Positions 1 to 13,400 are shown, counted from the first letter of the stretch. The stretch: 64,000 nt of DNA from Spongilla lacustris (GCA_949361645.1 OX442423.1:124001-188000), one strand, 5' to 3'. Made by a program: numbers and translations. Notes: generated by a model not told the origin, from the letters alone.

Positions 1-1647
1 CACTAGCAAGGCAAAAAAGCTAACCGAATCGATCGACCGGCATTGCACGTTAATTGTTGTTAATAATCACATGTATAGTTATTAACCATAGATCATTCTT
101 ACGTAAGCGAGGGGTGCTTACTTGGGTAAGCAAGGGACGCCTGCGGTATTGTCTTTACAACTGTATTCTTTATATAAAATGGCAAGCAACATAGCTTCTG
201 TACTGATGCTAAACATAAAGTAACGGCGATTCTAATAGATGGCTTCTGAAGTTCAGCGTGCTCGTGCCTCGTGTTACGTGTAACCCGCGATTTTGTCTTG
301 TCTAGAACGCAAGCTTTCTTGGCATTTACGGTCAGGTTTTACAGTCCACTCTACGTGATTTAAAACGATCGCTATAGCGATTGCTTGTTCTGTGATAGCG
401 GAGTCGTTTTCTTTCGCTCGCTCGTCTCTATGTAATATGAATCATAATGCAACCATGCATGAGGCGATGTCTTCTCCAATACGGCAATATACTATAATAT
501 CACACTGCACTCTAAAGAACAAAACAGGACATTTATAAAAACTCATACTCAAGTATGTTCTTACTTTTAAAAATAAGCAATCAATCTTTATCAGTATATG
601 ATTAAACAAACATATACATGAAAAATGATCCATGACACCGTATACGTGTAAATGGTCATGGAGAGGGCTTGCTAGATATCGCCGAAGTAGCTAGTTAATC
701 AATGAGAAGGATCAAAACATATGCAACATCTTTTGGCCGGCTTTGATTTCCATGCATGCGGGCACTATAAAGAAAAAGTACCTGCTGTGAGTGTGGATGA
801 AATCTGCGAGCACATCCCAGAAAACTGTTTCAAGCATAAGATTGTAGTGCATAAATCCAGCAATTCTTATAGTCGTAATTTGCTGAATTATTTGATTCAT
901 AAAAATATATATACAATTTTCATGCAGTTTTATGTAGTGTTTTGAGCATGATATAATAAAAAAGCGTTGGCTTCTGATGCTCCGCCCCAGACCCCGCTGG
1001 GGGAGCTTACAGCGCTCCCCCAGACCCCCTAGCTGGGCGGGCGGGGTGCCCCCTCCCGGACCCTCCCCCTAATTATTATTCATTAACAACCCCCCCTTTT
1101 CTGAAATCCTGGATCCGCCCCTGCTCAACAGATTCATCAACCGAGAAGAGAAAGTGCTGTTCATGGCGGCATACATAATTGAGGGATAGGGTTAATTAAA
1201 CACGCAGTAATTTTGAATCACTGACATGACGCGATCTGAATTGTTTTTCATGCGAAAAATAACGGTAATAGTCAATAGTGTCTGCGAGTATGCAAGCACC
1301 TCTAATATCTATGATGCAAGCACGCAGTGTACAAAACTTAGCAACTCTTACAGATCTGGCTGCTAGTAACGGAGGTTTTTTTGTTTAATTTATTAATAAA
1401 GCATGCCGACGGTTATTGACGGACCGCGCGTTATATACATTATTATGGTTACATACTGTAATACTAAATAGTAACTTTGAAGTTAACTACATAATTAGAA
1501 TTTCATTTGTAATGTCACGAAACACTGGCTTGACATTACTAGTATCCTATCTATGCAGTCACGATTGAATGGTAAAAATAAATTAATCTGGGGTACAAAA
1601 GTATTTTTTCTACAGTACACTTTGCTCTAGTTGTCCAAGTACTTGAG
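1..1647. other. Left flank, no gene recognised
   Basis: I see no supportable gene here; open frames are short and lack domain similarity. About 976-1070 is GC-rich with inverted CAGACCCC / GCTCCCCCAG blocks, followed at 1113-1123 by ATCCGCCCCTG, a short string that recurs at two other C-rich or G-rich sites in the window (about 38600 and 50495). This looks like the end of a dispersed mobile element rather than a gene. Confidence 0.5.
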
Positions 1648-3392
1648 TCAGTGCACATTCTCCAACATGACAGCTATCCCTTGCCCTCCTCCTATGCAAG
1701 CAGAACCAATGGAGTACTTGACCTTCCTCCTCTTCATCTCATGGACCAGGTGGGCAGTGATACGAGATCCTGAGGCAGCTAGGGGGTGTCCCAGAGCAAT
1801 GGCTCCACCATTTACATTGGTCTTAGCTCTGTCCAGTCCTAAGTCCTTCTCCACTGCAAGGTACTGTGCGGCAAAGGCTTCATTGACCTGGGGAAGAGGT
1901 GGAGGTCAGTTCATGGAATTACCATGGATACCTGTGGGATTTAATACTATACACTAATGAAGCTATGCACATCAAAAACTTGCAATTAATAGCCTTTCCC
2001 TCTAACATCCATACACCCACACATCTCCACAAGGTCCACACATCCCATACACCCACACACCTCCACAAGGTCCACACACCCCAATACACCCACACACCTC
2101 CACAAGGCCCACACACCCCAATACACCCACACACCTACACAAGGTCCACACACCCTATACACCCACACACCTCCACAAGGCCCACACACCCCATACACCC
2201 ACACACCTCCACAAGGTTCACACACCCCATACACCCACACACCTCCACAAGGTTCACACACCCCATACACCCACACACCTCCACAAGGTCCACACACCCC
2301 ATACACCCACACACCTCCACAAGGTTCACACACCCCATACACCCACACACCTCCACAAGGTCCACACACCCCATACACCCACACACCTCCACAAGGTTCA
2401 CACACCCCATACACCCACACACCTCCACAAGGTTCACACACCCCATACACCCACACACCTCCACAAGGTTCACACACCCCATACACCCACACACCTCCAC
2501 AAGGTCCACACACCCCATACACCCACACACCTCCACAAGGTTCACACACCCCATACACCCACACACCTCCACAAGGTTCACACACCCCATACACCCACAC
2601 ACCTCCACAAGGTCCACACACCCCAATACACCCACACACCTCCACAAGGTCCACACACCCCATACACCCACACACCTCCACAAGGTTCACACACCCCATA
2701 CACCCACACACCTCCACAAGGTCCACACTGTTCAATGTTGTTTTGGTTTGCTGTAGAAGCTTCCTTATGGCATGGGCGGGGCCTATGCCCATGATAGAAG
2801 GCTCCACCCCCACCACTGCATAGCCAACCAGACGGGCCAATGGCTTTAGCTTCAGCCGGCTGACAGCTGCCTCACTAGCCAGCACAATGGCTCCAGCACC
2901 ATCACAGATACCCTGAGGACAGAAGGAGGGGATGGTGGGAGGGGAGGGTGGGAGGGAGGTGGGAGGGAACGGGTTTGCTAACTTATCAAAAGACCTAAGG
3001 TTATACAATACATGTATAAGATATATCACAATCGTTTCGCTTCTAATATACACAGATGCAAATGAGCACTAACTATTAGCTGATTTAAAAATATTGCATT
3101 AGAATTTGAATTTGTTAACTGGGTGCATGTTTGTACAGTGAAACTTGGGCTTCCAAACCATAGCGACCAACCCCTGTGCCCATAGCGACCAACCCGTGCC
3201 CAAATGAGACCTACATGTACTCCACAATTAGTAACTAGTGGTATTTTTGGATGACATGTAGGGGCTTTCCCTTCACATATTCCCTATGATGCATGGTTGA
3301 CATTGCTCTATACATGAATGTACATGCTTTTATGTACATGCTTCTTGGTAAAACCTTAACCTTTTAGCCCTGCTTGTCAGCTATAAATACTG

Positions 3393-3429
<37 letters not shown>

Positions 3430-6002
3430 CTCCTTGCTATGGGCCTGCATTGTATATGTGCAGAGCCTCAAGATCTTAGTGATGAAGCCATTTTAAGATA
3501 AGGATTGGACAGAGAACTTTAGAATGAGGAAAAACACATTCCTGTTCATTGCATGAGATTGAGCAATTTTAAAATTAGATCTGAATTTCACTAACTGCAA
3601 GTTTTATCTTTACTGAAACCAGTTATACTCATTAGAGGTGTTTTGAAACAGATCGTTTGAAGAACATTTTTTAAGCATGGGAATGGGAACCTTGTCTATG
3701 CATGGCATGGGAATGGGAACCTTTTACTATGTTTTGAGGACTTGAGCCACCCTGTACAACCTTACTACACACTCACCCTGTACAACCTTACTACACACTC
3801 AATTAATAGTTTACTCACAGATGCATTTCCAGCAGTGACACACCCATTTTCCTTGAACACGGGAGCCAGCTTTGCCAGTTTGTCTGGTGTGGTGTCACGA
3901 GGATGTTCATCAGAAATAAATGGCTCCACCCCTTTCTTTCCCTTTGTTTCCATAGCTACTAACTCTGCAGTGAAGTAGCCATGCTTGTGTGCTAGGAGGG
4001 ATGGGGAAGAGTCAGCTTGCAGACATCACAACGTTAGGAAGGAAATTCCATATGTATGATGCAACACACCATTTAAGGTATGGAGCACCATATAAACACC
4101 ATATAAGGTATGGTGCACCATATAAACACCATATAAGGTATGGTACACCATATAAACACCATATAAGGTATGGTACACCATATAAACACCATATAAGGTA
4201 TGGAGCACCATATAAGGTATGGTGCACCATATAAACACCATATAAGGTATGGTACACCATATAAACACCATATAAGGTATGGTTCACCATATAAACACTA
4301 TATAAGGTGTGGTGCACCATATAAACACCATATTAGGTATGGTACAATGGTGATAAAAGGTTCCTTTCTTAGAAGAAATAGTGAAACCTTGCAAGTGAGG
4401 CCTGTAGAAACACTACAGTGGAAACCATCACACTTGCTCCTATAATTTTTTTGTACTGTTATTTTGTTCACTTGAATATATTTCAATAACAATGAGATCA
4501 AATGAAAATCTGACAAGGCAGGTATAGTGTACAACTATTTTTCAATATATACTGAAAGTTAAAAAGCATCACGTGACTATTTACTTTTGTTATTAACACT
4601 TGTTGTGACCCGAGTACAAAAAAAATTGTGAGCATAATTCCTCCTCCTGTAGGCAATAGATCTTGACCATATTCGCAATATATCTAAAGAACAAGCATTA
4701 GCAACCTTTGGCCGAGTCGGTTTTTAAGTCCGGTAAATAGTTACGGTATTATCGAGCTAGATATGCGTTTTTAGCTCGTAAAAGCTTAGCGATGCTATTT
4801 CGTAGTACGCTCTCACTGGACTGCTATATTTCGCTTCCGAGTCGTCACATGTTAGATCTATCGCGAAATCGTACTTGGGAGGCAATAGACCCTTCTTTGC
4901 CGTTAAAAAAGTGCCATCAGAGCTGAGTACCTGAAAACCTCCGCCATATCGCGATGAATTACATTTGAAACGTCATCATTGCATCATTTTGTATCGTGAA
5001 TATATTTATAATGTGACGTATCGGCAGAGATAATATAGCATCAAATTGGGCAGGTTACAAGAAACGTCAAAAAGCAAGAGGCAACTCTAAAGCTGGAAGG
5101 GAAGCGTACCCAATTAGCTATTTGGAAGCTGCCATCTAGGATTCGAAGCTTTGGGTGATAGAACGCTAGCCTTGGCGAATGTCTTGATGGTCCATAAAGC
5201 TTCCCAATTTGATGCTACTGATTTACTAAACGTTCGCCGTGAGTGGCTGCAAGATGCAGCATCGCTAGGTTAAGAACCATTTTCACAATCCCTTGCATCC
5301 ATTCGTATTATCGTCACATTATAAATATATTCACGATACAAAATGACGAAATGATGACGTTTCAAATGTAATTCATCGCGATATGGCGGAGGTTTTCAGG
5401 TACTCAGCTCTGATGGCACTTTTTTAACGGCAAAGAAGGGTCTATTGCCTCCCAAGTACGATTTCGCGATAGATCTAACATGTGACGACTCGGAAGCGAA
5501 ATATAGCAGTCCAGTGAGAGCGTACTACGAAATAGCATCGCTAAGCTTTTACGAGCTAAAAACGCATACCTAGCTCGATAATACCGTAACTATTTACCGG
5601 ACTTAAAAACCGACTCGGCCAAAGGTTGCTAATGCTTGTTCTTTAGATGCATTGCGAATATGGTCAAGATCTATTGCCTACAGGAGGAGGAATTATGCTC
5701 ACAATTTTTTTTGTACTGGGGTCACAACAAGTGTTAATAACAAAAGTAAATAGTCACGTGATGCTTTTTAACTTTCAGTATATATTGAAAAATAGTTGTA
5801 CACTATACCTGCGTTGTCAGATTTCCATTTGATCTCATTGTTATTGAAATATATTCAAGTGAACAAAATAACAGTACAAAAAAATTATAGGAGCAAGTGT
5901 GATGGTTTCCACTGTAAACCTTTGAACACCCAAACACTATTGTTGATGCAACAACATGGTCATGGTTTGTAGACAATATATATTGGAACAAAACACATCA
6001 CT

Positions 6003-6086
<84 letters not shown>

Positions 6087-9000
6087 CATACACACACACA
6101 GTGGGGTTCCAGCTACATGTAGCTACAGAGGAGGAAGGGTTGGGTGCTGTCTACTTGGGGTTGGGTGCTGTCTACTTGGGGTTGGGTGCTGTCTACTTGG
6201 GGTTGGGTGCTGTCTACTTGGGGTTGGGTACAAACACTGTCCAGGCCTATTGCCTCATTAACACTACAAAATGTGGGTGTGGCACTGCATAATGTGGGTG
6301 TGGCACTGCTTATATCCTTGAAAATAATATATATCCATAATATTACTTCTTTAATTTTTTTGGAGGGGGGATTTTCCAGGCAACACAGAAACTTACACCA
6401 CAGCCCCCATACACAAGGGTTAACACAATATTTATGGGAAGCTGTAGAACATACCATTGGCCCATCTCTGTTGACTGGTCAGGGCAAACTCGTCACACAT
6501 TTCCCTTGTAATTCCGTACATCTCAGCCAGCTTCTCTGCAGTGAGGGCCATGGGCAGCTTCACATAGCTATCCTGCAGGCCTGACCACAGTGTGTCCTCC
6601 AGCTTCAGGTCCTTACCCAGGGGAGAGCCCCACCGAGCATTCCGGAGGGCATAGGGGGCTTGGCTCATACTCTCTGTACCCCCTGCAAGGACCACCTCAC
6701 TTTCCTTCAGCAAAATCTCCTGGGGAGGAGGATGTGCCTTATGTCATGAAGGTGTGGCATTGGACAGGTATCATGACCCCTGCGGGCCCCCCCCCCCCCC
6801 CCCCCCCCCCCCCGATGAGACCCCTACATAATCAGCCCTGCCGTACTCATTGCATTGTACTCAAGACATCAATGCAGATAGGTGTGGCAGTGTAATGGAA
6901 AAGGTCAGAAAACAAGTCAATTAAAACTTTTTAGTATCAATTTTAATCACATTTCCTCAATATGTACAGCCTTGGTCCTATATACTTACCATACGCAGCA
7001 TGTGGCTCATTGGAGCCCCCACCCTACACTCCCCACACTCCCAAGGGAAACATGTCATACCACTGTGCCATGCCATACCTTCCAAAATGTGAGGCCACAC
7101 CCAATATATATAAGGCAATACACACTACCTCCATATAGAGCACACCTCCTGCTTAGAGATACAAAAATCCTCAAAATTGAGGGATTGATGGCCCATTTAA
7201 AGTACATGCACAAGGGTTGAGTGTATGGAGGGAAGGGTGGAGTGTATGGAGGGAAGGGTGGAGTTTATGAGTGTGGAGGGAAGGGTGGAGTGTATGGAGG
7301 GAAGGGTGGAGTGTATGGAGGGAAGGGTGGAGTGTATGGAGGGAAGGGTAGAGTGTATGGAGGGAAGGGTGGAGTGTATGGAGGGAAGGGTTGGTAGGGA
7401 GGGAAGGATAGAGTGTGTGGAGGGAAGGGTGGTGTGTATGAAGGTAAGGGTGGAGTGTATGAGTGTGGAGGGAAGGGTGGAATGTATGGAGGGAAGGGTG
7501 GAGTGTATGGAGGGAAGGGTGGAGTGTATGGAGGGAAGGGTGGAGTGTATGGAGGGAAGGGTAGAGTGTATGGAGGGAAGGGTGGAGTGTATGGAGGGAA
7601 GGGTTGGTAGGGAGGGAAGGATAGAGTGTGTGGAGGGAAGGGTGGTGTGTATGAAGGTAAGGGTGGAGTGTATGAGTGTGGAGGGAAGGGTGGAGTGTAT
7701 GAAGGTAAGGGTGGAGTGTATGAGTGTGGAGGGAAGGGTGGAGTGTATGGAGGGAAGGATAGTGTGTGGAGGGAAGGGTGGAGTGTGTGGAAGGAAGGGT
7801 GGAGTCTGTAGAGGGAAGGATAGAGTGTGTGGAGGGAAGGGTGGTGTGTATGAAGGTAAGGGTGGAGTGTATGAGTGTGGAGGGAAGGGTGGAGTGTATG
7901 GAGGGAAGGGTGGAGTGTGTGGAGGGAAGGGTTGGTAGGGAGGGAAGGGTGGAGTGTGTGGAGGGAAAGGTGGAGTGTATGGAGGGAAGGGTAGAGTGTA
8001 TGGAGGGAAGGGTGGAGTGTATGAAGGGAAGGGTTGGTAGGGAGGGAAGGGTGGAGTGTGTGGAGGGAAAGGTGGAGTGTGTGGAGGGAAGGGTGGAGTG
8101 TGTGGAGGGAAGGGTGGAGTCTGTAGAGGAAAGGATAGAGTGTATGAAGGGAAGGGTGGAGTGTGTGGAGGAAAGGGTGGAGTGTGTGGAGGGAAGGGTG
8201 GTGTGTGGAGGGAAGGGTGGAGTGTATGGAGGGAAGGGTTGAGTAGGGAGGGAAGGGTGGAGTGTGTGGAGGGAAGGGTGGAGTCTGTAGAGGGAAGGAC
8301 AGAGTGTATGAAGGGAAGGGTGGAGTGTGTGGAGGGAAGGGTGGAGTGTGTGGAGGGAAGGGTGGAGTGTGTGGAGGGAAGGGTGGAGTGTGTGGAGGGA
8401 AGGGTGGAGTGTGTGGAGGGAAGGGTGGAGTGTGTGGAGGGAAGGGTGGAGTGTGTGGAGGGAAGGGTGGAGTGTGTGGAGGGAAGGGTGGAGTGTGTGG
8501 AGGGAAGGGTGGAGTGTGTGGAGGGAAGGGTGGAGTGTGTGGAGGGAAGGGTGAAGTGTGTGGAGGGAGGATAGAGTGTATGAAGGGAAGGGTTGAGTAG
8601 GGAGGGAAGGGTGGAGTGTATGGAGGGAAGGGTGGAGTGTGTGGAGGGAAGGGTGAAGTGTGTGGAGGGAGGATAGAGTGTATGTAGGGAAGGGTGGAGT
8701 GTGTGGAGGGAAGGGTTGAGTGCGGTGGAATGTGTGGCATGTGTGAACATAAATGAAATGCTCTAATGCACACAATAACTAAAAGGACCATTGTAACAAT
8801 AGCTGTATGTGTGCATACATTATACTTGTGTCCCAACACACATATAGCTGAGGTCCTAATTTATGTACACATACACAACATACTTAAGCCACACCCTTTC
8901 CAGAAGAGTAACAAAAGAACACCCCTCAAAAGATAGTGTGTGTCAATATATGTAAGGTGCCCAGACCTTTCCCTCAATTACAGTACCTGTGCTCCAGTGA

Positions 9001-9447
9001 TGACGGACTGGAATCCAGACCCGCACAGCCTGTTGATGGTTAGAGCTGGCTTTTCAATGGGTACACCCGCCATAAGAGCGGCATGTCGAGTAAGATACGC
9101 TGCATCTCCAGAGGACTATACGAGCGGTGTGTGAAGATGGCGTGTGTGCAGATATATTTATATTAAGGCCACGTGATCTCTACAGTATTGTTTGCATGTT
9201 GGGCACGATCTGTATCTAATGCATACCAAGATCTGTAGTAGTCAACTGCGGAGGTGCTTACCTGTATAACATTGCCGATTATCACCGAGTCCACGGCTTC
9301 GGCTGGTACATTTCCCGCCTTTAGGGCGCCAATGCAGGCAACCTTGGCAAGCTCAGTAGCCGACACGTCCTTAATTTTTCCGCCAAATGTGCCAAAGGGC
9401 GTCCTTTTGGCTGCGACAATAAAAATACCCCTGGTAGCAGCCGCCAT
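1648..9447 (-). CDS. ACAA2: 3-ketoacyl-CoA thiolase, mitochondrial (acetyl-CoA acyltransferase 2), 6 exons
   Basis: Catalyses the last step of mitochondrial fatty-acid beta-oxidation, cleaving 3-ketoacyl-CoA with CoA. Exons on the minus strand, 5' to 3': 9447-9262, 9115-8987, 6719-6455, 3991-3819, 2912-2712, 1887-1648. All junctions are GT-AG and phases agree, giving 397 aa, the same length as the vertebrate enzyme. The nucleophile Cys93 lies in [10 protein letters not shown] (exon 2). His352 in LGHPLAASG and Cys382 in CIGGGQG (exon 6) complete the catalytic set. Exon 1 starts MAAATRG and runs into VAAKRTPFG, the usual start of this family, whose N-terminus is not a classic cleaved presequence. 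Introns hold a 36-bp minisatellite that starts inside the exon 5 end, a 30-bp array, a palindromic transposon, a CA tract and a 21-bp array. It is divergent from the RhoGAP gene. Other thiolases (ACAT, ACAA1) fit less well in the sequence around exons 3-5. Confidence 0.95.
2017..2728 (-). repeat. 36-bp minisatellite overlapping the exon 5 donor of ACAA2
   Basis: About 20 copies of a 36-bp unit. On the minus strand each unit carries a copy of the last 17 bases of ACAA2 exon 5 (2912-2712), GTGTGGACCTTGTGGAG, plus the donor GTGTGTGG. Units differ mainly by GACC/AACC. The unit is a multiple of three and stays open in the exon frame down to about 1986. Read through, each unit would encode the 12-residue block [12 protein letters not shown] (D or N). 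The true exon must splice at 2712 to give the conserved join DLVE-VNEAF. Confidence 0.9.
3397..3429. repeat. Poly-G tract
   Basis: An uninterrupted run of about 33 G in ACAA2 intron 4 (2913-3818). The rest of that intron shows no gene. Two copies of a segment containing CCTGTACAACCTTACTACACACTC lie near 3770-3800. Confidence 0.9.
4076..4350. repeat. 30-bp tandem array
   Basis: About nine copies of a 30-bp unit containing AAGGTATGGTGCACCATATA and AACACCATAT, with point variants (ggtgc/ggtac/ggagc). The unit is partly self-complementary (GGTGCACC). It lies in ACAA2 intron 3, just upstream of the palindromic element at 4416. Open frames over it are repeat artefacts. Confidence 0.9.
4416..5914. 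mobile_element. Palindromic non-autonomous DNA transposon, TA-flanked, about 603-bp arms
   Basis: The left end starts CAGTGGAAACCATCACAC and the right end is its reverse complement. Both are flanked by TA (4414-4415 and 5915-5916). The two arms match as inverted copies at least to 5018 and 5312, with positions mirroring exactly (4416+602 pairs with 5914-602), so there is no net length change between arms. The centre, about 5019-5311, is single copy and holds a smaller inverted pair (CATCAAATTGGG near 5039 and CCCAATTTGATG near 5208). There is no transposase frame. The CAGT start and TA flanks fit the Tc1/mariner superfamily, but the family is inferred from ends only. Confidence 0.8.
6007..6229. 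repeat. CA microsatellite followed by a 20-bp array
   Basis: A (CA)n run covers about 6007-6101. At 6138-6229 there are about 4.5 copies of a 20-bp unit, GGTTGGGTGCTGTCTACTTG. Both lie in ACAA2 intron 3, close upstream of exon 3. Confidence 0.9.
7204..8735. repeat. 21-bp G-rich minisatellite, 1.5 kb
   Basis: More than 60 degenerate copies of a 21-bp unit (GGAGGGAAGGGTGGAGTGTAT and variants), with higher-order blocks marked by GGTTGGTAGGGAGGGAAGG and by TGAGTGTGGAGGG. It lies in ACAA2 intron 2. Because the unit length is divisible by three and stop-free, frames of more than 500 codons exist on both strands; they encode only the repeat and are not genes. The G-runs could form G-quadruplexes. 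A 27-bp poly-C tract lies nearby at about 6787-6813. Confidence 0.95.
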
Positions 9448-10477
9448 TGTGACGCAATTATACTCCACTTTTTGTTAATTGTTAATAAATGTTATTGCCT
9501 CGATCACGCCCACCAAATAATTGAAGCGTACATGTACATGTAAAAGTATTCGGCGCACGTAAACGAGTCGACGTATCGTGGATTGGTTCCCAAGTTCTTT
9601 CACACTTGGCAGCGCGAGCATCTGCTGGCAATCAAAGGAGGTGAGTGTGAAGCCAAGATGCGAGACAAATACATGCTTATGACGTTAAGTTCACTAGCGA
9701 AATTAAGCTAACTAGTCTCGGTGCTGTTGTGGTGGACTAGAGGAACGCTCCTCTGCTTAATTACCTTTTTATTTATTGTTTATGTTATAGCAGCCACTCC
9801 CGCGGAGGGAGTGACGGGAGTGGCTGTGATATGTGCATGTGCAATGATGTTGTTGTGTGCGCGGTGTTACGACTGAACATTCTCATGTTATATGTGCATT
9901 CCGCGACTGCCGCGGACATGTTGAATTGCACGTTCTGTTTGTTGAAGACCTTTTGCATCGCAGGCACACGGACAATGGAAGTAGATAAGTGAAATCTTAA
10001 CTTGTGTTACTAGTTCGTGTATCAGGATATCCTGGATACGCGTTCTCATATTCTCCGTACTTTGTCGATTGGCCGGTGGCCAAAGTAAGGCCAAATATAA
10101 GGCTTACGGCTGCCGTGGTGAGTCACTGCAGCGTATGTGTGCAGGCATCCTGTGGGGCGGGGCTGCTGTGGTCCCTGGAGATGGCCGGAGATGCTTCGAT
10201 GCCTGCAGTACATATACATGTACATTCATTTGGCAGCCTTCTAGATACCAGGTGTACATGTGTACAAAATAGCACTCCCACACAAACCAAAACTTCAATA
10301 TTCATACATGATATGCATAGACAGACACACATATACACACACATGCACACACACATACATGTACACACATGCACACACACACACATACACACACAGATAT
10401 AGATGTAAGAATTTAGGTATGTGTATTCTGTATCCATCTCAAGCCATTTCCCCTATATGTACATGACACCTATTAGG
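9448..10477. promoter_or_regulatory. Divergent intergenic region, possible shared promoter
   Basis: About 1 kb separates the ATG of the thiolase (minus) from the chosen ATG of the RhoGAP (plus), so their promoters lie here. A donor-like AAAGGAGGTGAGTG near 9637-9650 could end a non-coding first exon of the RhoGAP gene. A CA-rich tract covers about 10316-10395. I see no diagnostic core promoter motif. Confidence 0.35.
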
Positions 10478-13400
10478 ATGGCAGAAGGCACAGACACATC
10501 ACACCCACCCACCAGACCCCCAAGACCCCAGGTGCCATTGCGTTCAGCCACAGTCCCCCTGGAGAGGGACACAGCCACAGTCCCCCTGGAGAGGGACACA
10601 GCCATCTCTTCGATATGCAGGCAGGGCAATGCACCCAAGTCCCAACGGGAGGTCATAGAACCTGTTCCTGTGAGGAAAACACCTCAGAGTGTGGTGGATC
10701 TGTGCAGTGAAGAGTCTCTTGGCAAAACTGGCCTGGGCACAAGTGATTGTGGCCAAGATGATGACACTTGCCCCATTACAGGAATGTACTCTACCAAGCC
10801 TTGTGGGAGGACTGGGAATGGAACTGAGACAGAGTTACCAGTAGATGATATTGCACTGCTGCCAATGGCAATGATTCCTCCCTCTGTGACATTGAATCAG
10901 GAAGTGGGCTCGTCACAGGGGTCACGTGCACAGTCTCCTCCCCCTTCTCTACAGGGGACACCTCCCACCTCATCTTTGGAGATCCGAAGACCACCCCGCC
11001 CCCCCAACAGACCCCCTCCACCACGCCCCCCCGTGTGTGACCCTCCTCCACCACGCCCCCCCGTGTGTGAACCAGTGCTCTGTTTTGAAGACAATTCTAC
11101 AGCTGGCGCAAGTGACGATACGTCCCAAATAGAGCCCATTGTATCAACTGTGTCGATAACTCCAGTACACAATGCTCCTAATCCTCTTTCCCCTACCCAC
11201 ACCCACTCTTCCAGTAGACCCCCAAGACCGCCCCGCCCCTTGTCAGTCCCCACAAAACATCAACATGGTATCAACCTCAACTATGGTGATACAGGAGGAA
11301 GTGGTGATGACTCCCGCCATACCCCTCCCTCTGCAGAGGTGGAGGGTGAAGGGAGACCTGCAATGGCTTCTGATGGGCAGGTTCCCAGTGGAGGGGGAGG
11401 AGGGGGTGAGGTCTCCCCAAGTCAAGGAAACCGCTTTATTAGGAGCATGAGGAAGACATTCAAGTCCCTTCAAGTGCGAATGACATCACACAGGGGGAGT
11501 TCCCCTTATGCATCACAGAGGGACCGCTCTCCTCGCGGTGTGGGCAGAACAAGAAATGCAGCAACTTTGCCCCACATCAGACATAAAAGTAGGTACAACG
11601 TAGTGTGTGGACTGTTGCATGACTGGAGGTGTGTGACACCATGAGTAGCATGTGGTTGCCATCATGGGTGGGAGTGGCATGTGTGCCATCATGGGTGGGT
11701 GTGGCATGTGTGACATCATGGGTGGGTGTGGCATGTGACATCATGGGTGAGTGTGGCATGTGACATCATGGGTGGGTGTGGCATCAATTGTGGATGTGAC
11801 ATTGTAGGTGTGACATCATGCACCACTTCTCCTCCCCCCACCTTTCTCCTCCTCCCCCACCTTTCTCCTCCTCCTCCCACCTTTCTCCTCCTCCCCCCAC
11901 CTTTCTCTTCCTCCTCCTCCTCCTTCCCTTCTTCTTTATCCTCTAGGAGAAGAAGATAGTAGAGAGACTGAAGCCCTGTACCCAGGTGTGTGAGGAGGGT
12001 GGGTGTGTGAGGAGGGTGGGTGTGAGGAGGGTGGGTGTGAGGAGGGTGGGTGTGAGGAGGGTGGGTGTGAGGAGGGTGGGTGTTCCAGTGTGTTATGTGG
12101 TACATGCACAATCAATAAGTGTGGAGGTATGAAGGTATGGAAGTATGGAAGTCTGGTCGACCCAGAGAATCAATGACATGTCTTGTCCCCAGACCCGCTA
12201 CCCAACGGGGTGATTGATCCACTGGTGATCCAGTGTGTATCTTACCTGAACAGAGAGCACATTCTTGATGAGGAGGGCCTGTTCAGGGTACCAGGGGATG
12301 TAGCAACCATACGTAGGCTAAGAGGACAGTTTGTGATGGGTAAGTTATTAATGTTATGGGTACGTTATTAATGCTGTAAATAGGAAAGGAGAGAGGTAAG
12401 GAGGGAGATATATAGGAGGGGAGGAGGAAGAGAGGGAGAGTAGAGAGGAGGGGAGAGAGGAGAGAGGAGGGGAGAGAGGAGAAAGGAGGGGAGAGAGGAG
12501 AAAGGAGGGGAGAGAGGAGGGGAGAGAAAGAGGCGGCGAAAATAATGAACTAAGTGTAACTTCTCAGGTGATGCTGTTGACTTGAACACCATATTGGACC
12601 CTCACACTGTGGCTGGTCTGATGAAGGCATACTTCAGAGAGCAGAAAACCTCCATTATTCCAAGGGGAGAGCCTTTGGCAGCCATTACCAAAGCTGTGGA
12701 GCAGAAAAATGTATGTCCTTTAAAATATGCCATATATGGAGAGCATGCCATATATGGAGAGCATGCCATATACATGGGTTGGGTTATCTCCAAGGGGTGA
12801 TCATTGGAGAGGGAGGGAGAAGGACAAGGAGTTAGTTCATCACAGTAGGGAAGGTTTGATCACAACAAGGAGGGGGCATCAAATAGAGGGGGTATCTAGC
12901 TTCTTCCCCATGTCCTAATTTTATTTTTAAATTTCGGGGGGCCTGGTGTCCATCGGCAAGGTCCTAGCGTGCATGCGCTAGCCATTACCAAGAAACTTGA
13001 CACTAGTAATTGTATACGTTTGTAGTTGAAAAAATGAAAATCTACGGATGACGTATATACGACGCCTGTAACGATGGCCTGGGACAAGGAAAAGCTACTG
13101 CTGAGAACGAGATAGGATACAAAACAGTTTGTAAAAAAAGTATACGATTATGGTTTCTTGGTAATGGCTAGACCTTGCCAATGGACACCAGGCCCTATTT
13201 TCCAACCCCACATCTTAAATATAGGGCCTGGGGACGAGGATAGGGGTATCAAATTAAATACAGGGGGCATCAAATAGAGGGGCCATCAAATGAAGGAGCT
13301 AGGTACCCTTGCACCAGGTTATAACCATTTCGTGATGGGTTAAATCAGTGTATGGTTGCATTACAAACCTATTGGCCCATACTAGTATGACATGCATTGA

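Noticed and set aside
1986..3053. 355-codon minus-strand frame
   Set aside because: Not a separate gene: it is ACAA2 exon 5 read through into its donor-derived minisatellite. The in-frame read-through is reported as a finding.
5956..6584. Short frames over the CA tract and 20-bp array
   Set aside because: Simple-sequence artefacts next to ACAA2 exon 3.
7171..8839. Frames of 500+ codons on both strands (His/Pro/Ser/Leu or Gly/Glu/Val rich)
   Set aside because: They read only the 21-bp minisatellite; the unit is stop-free and divisible by three, and the array lies inside an ACAA2 intron.
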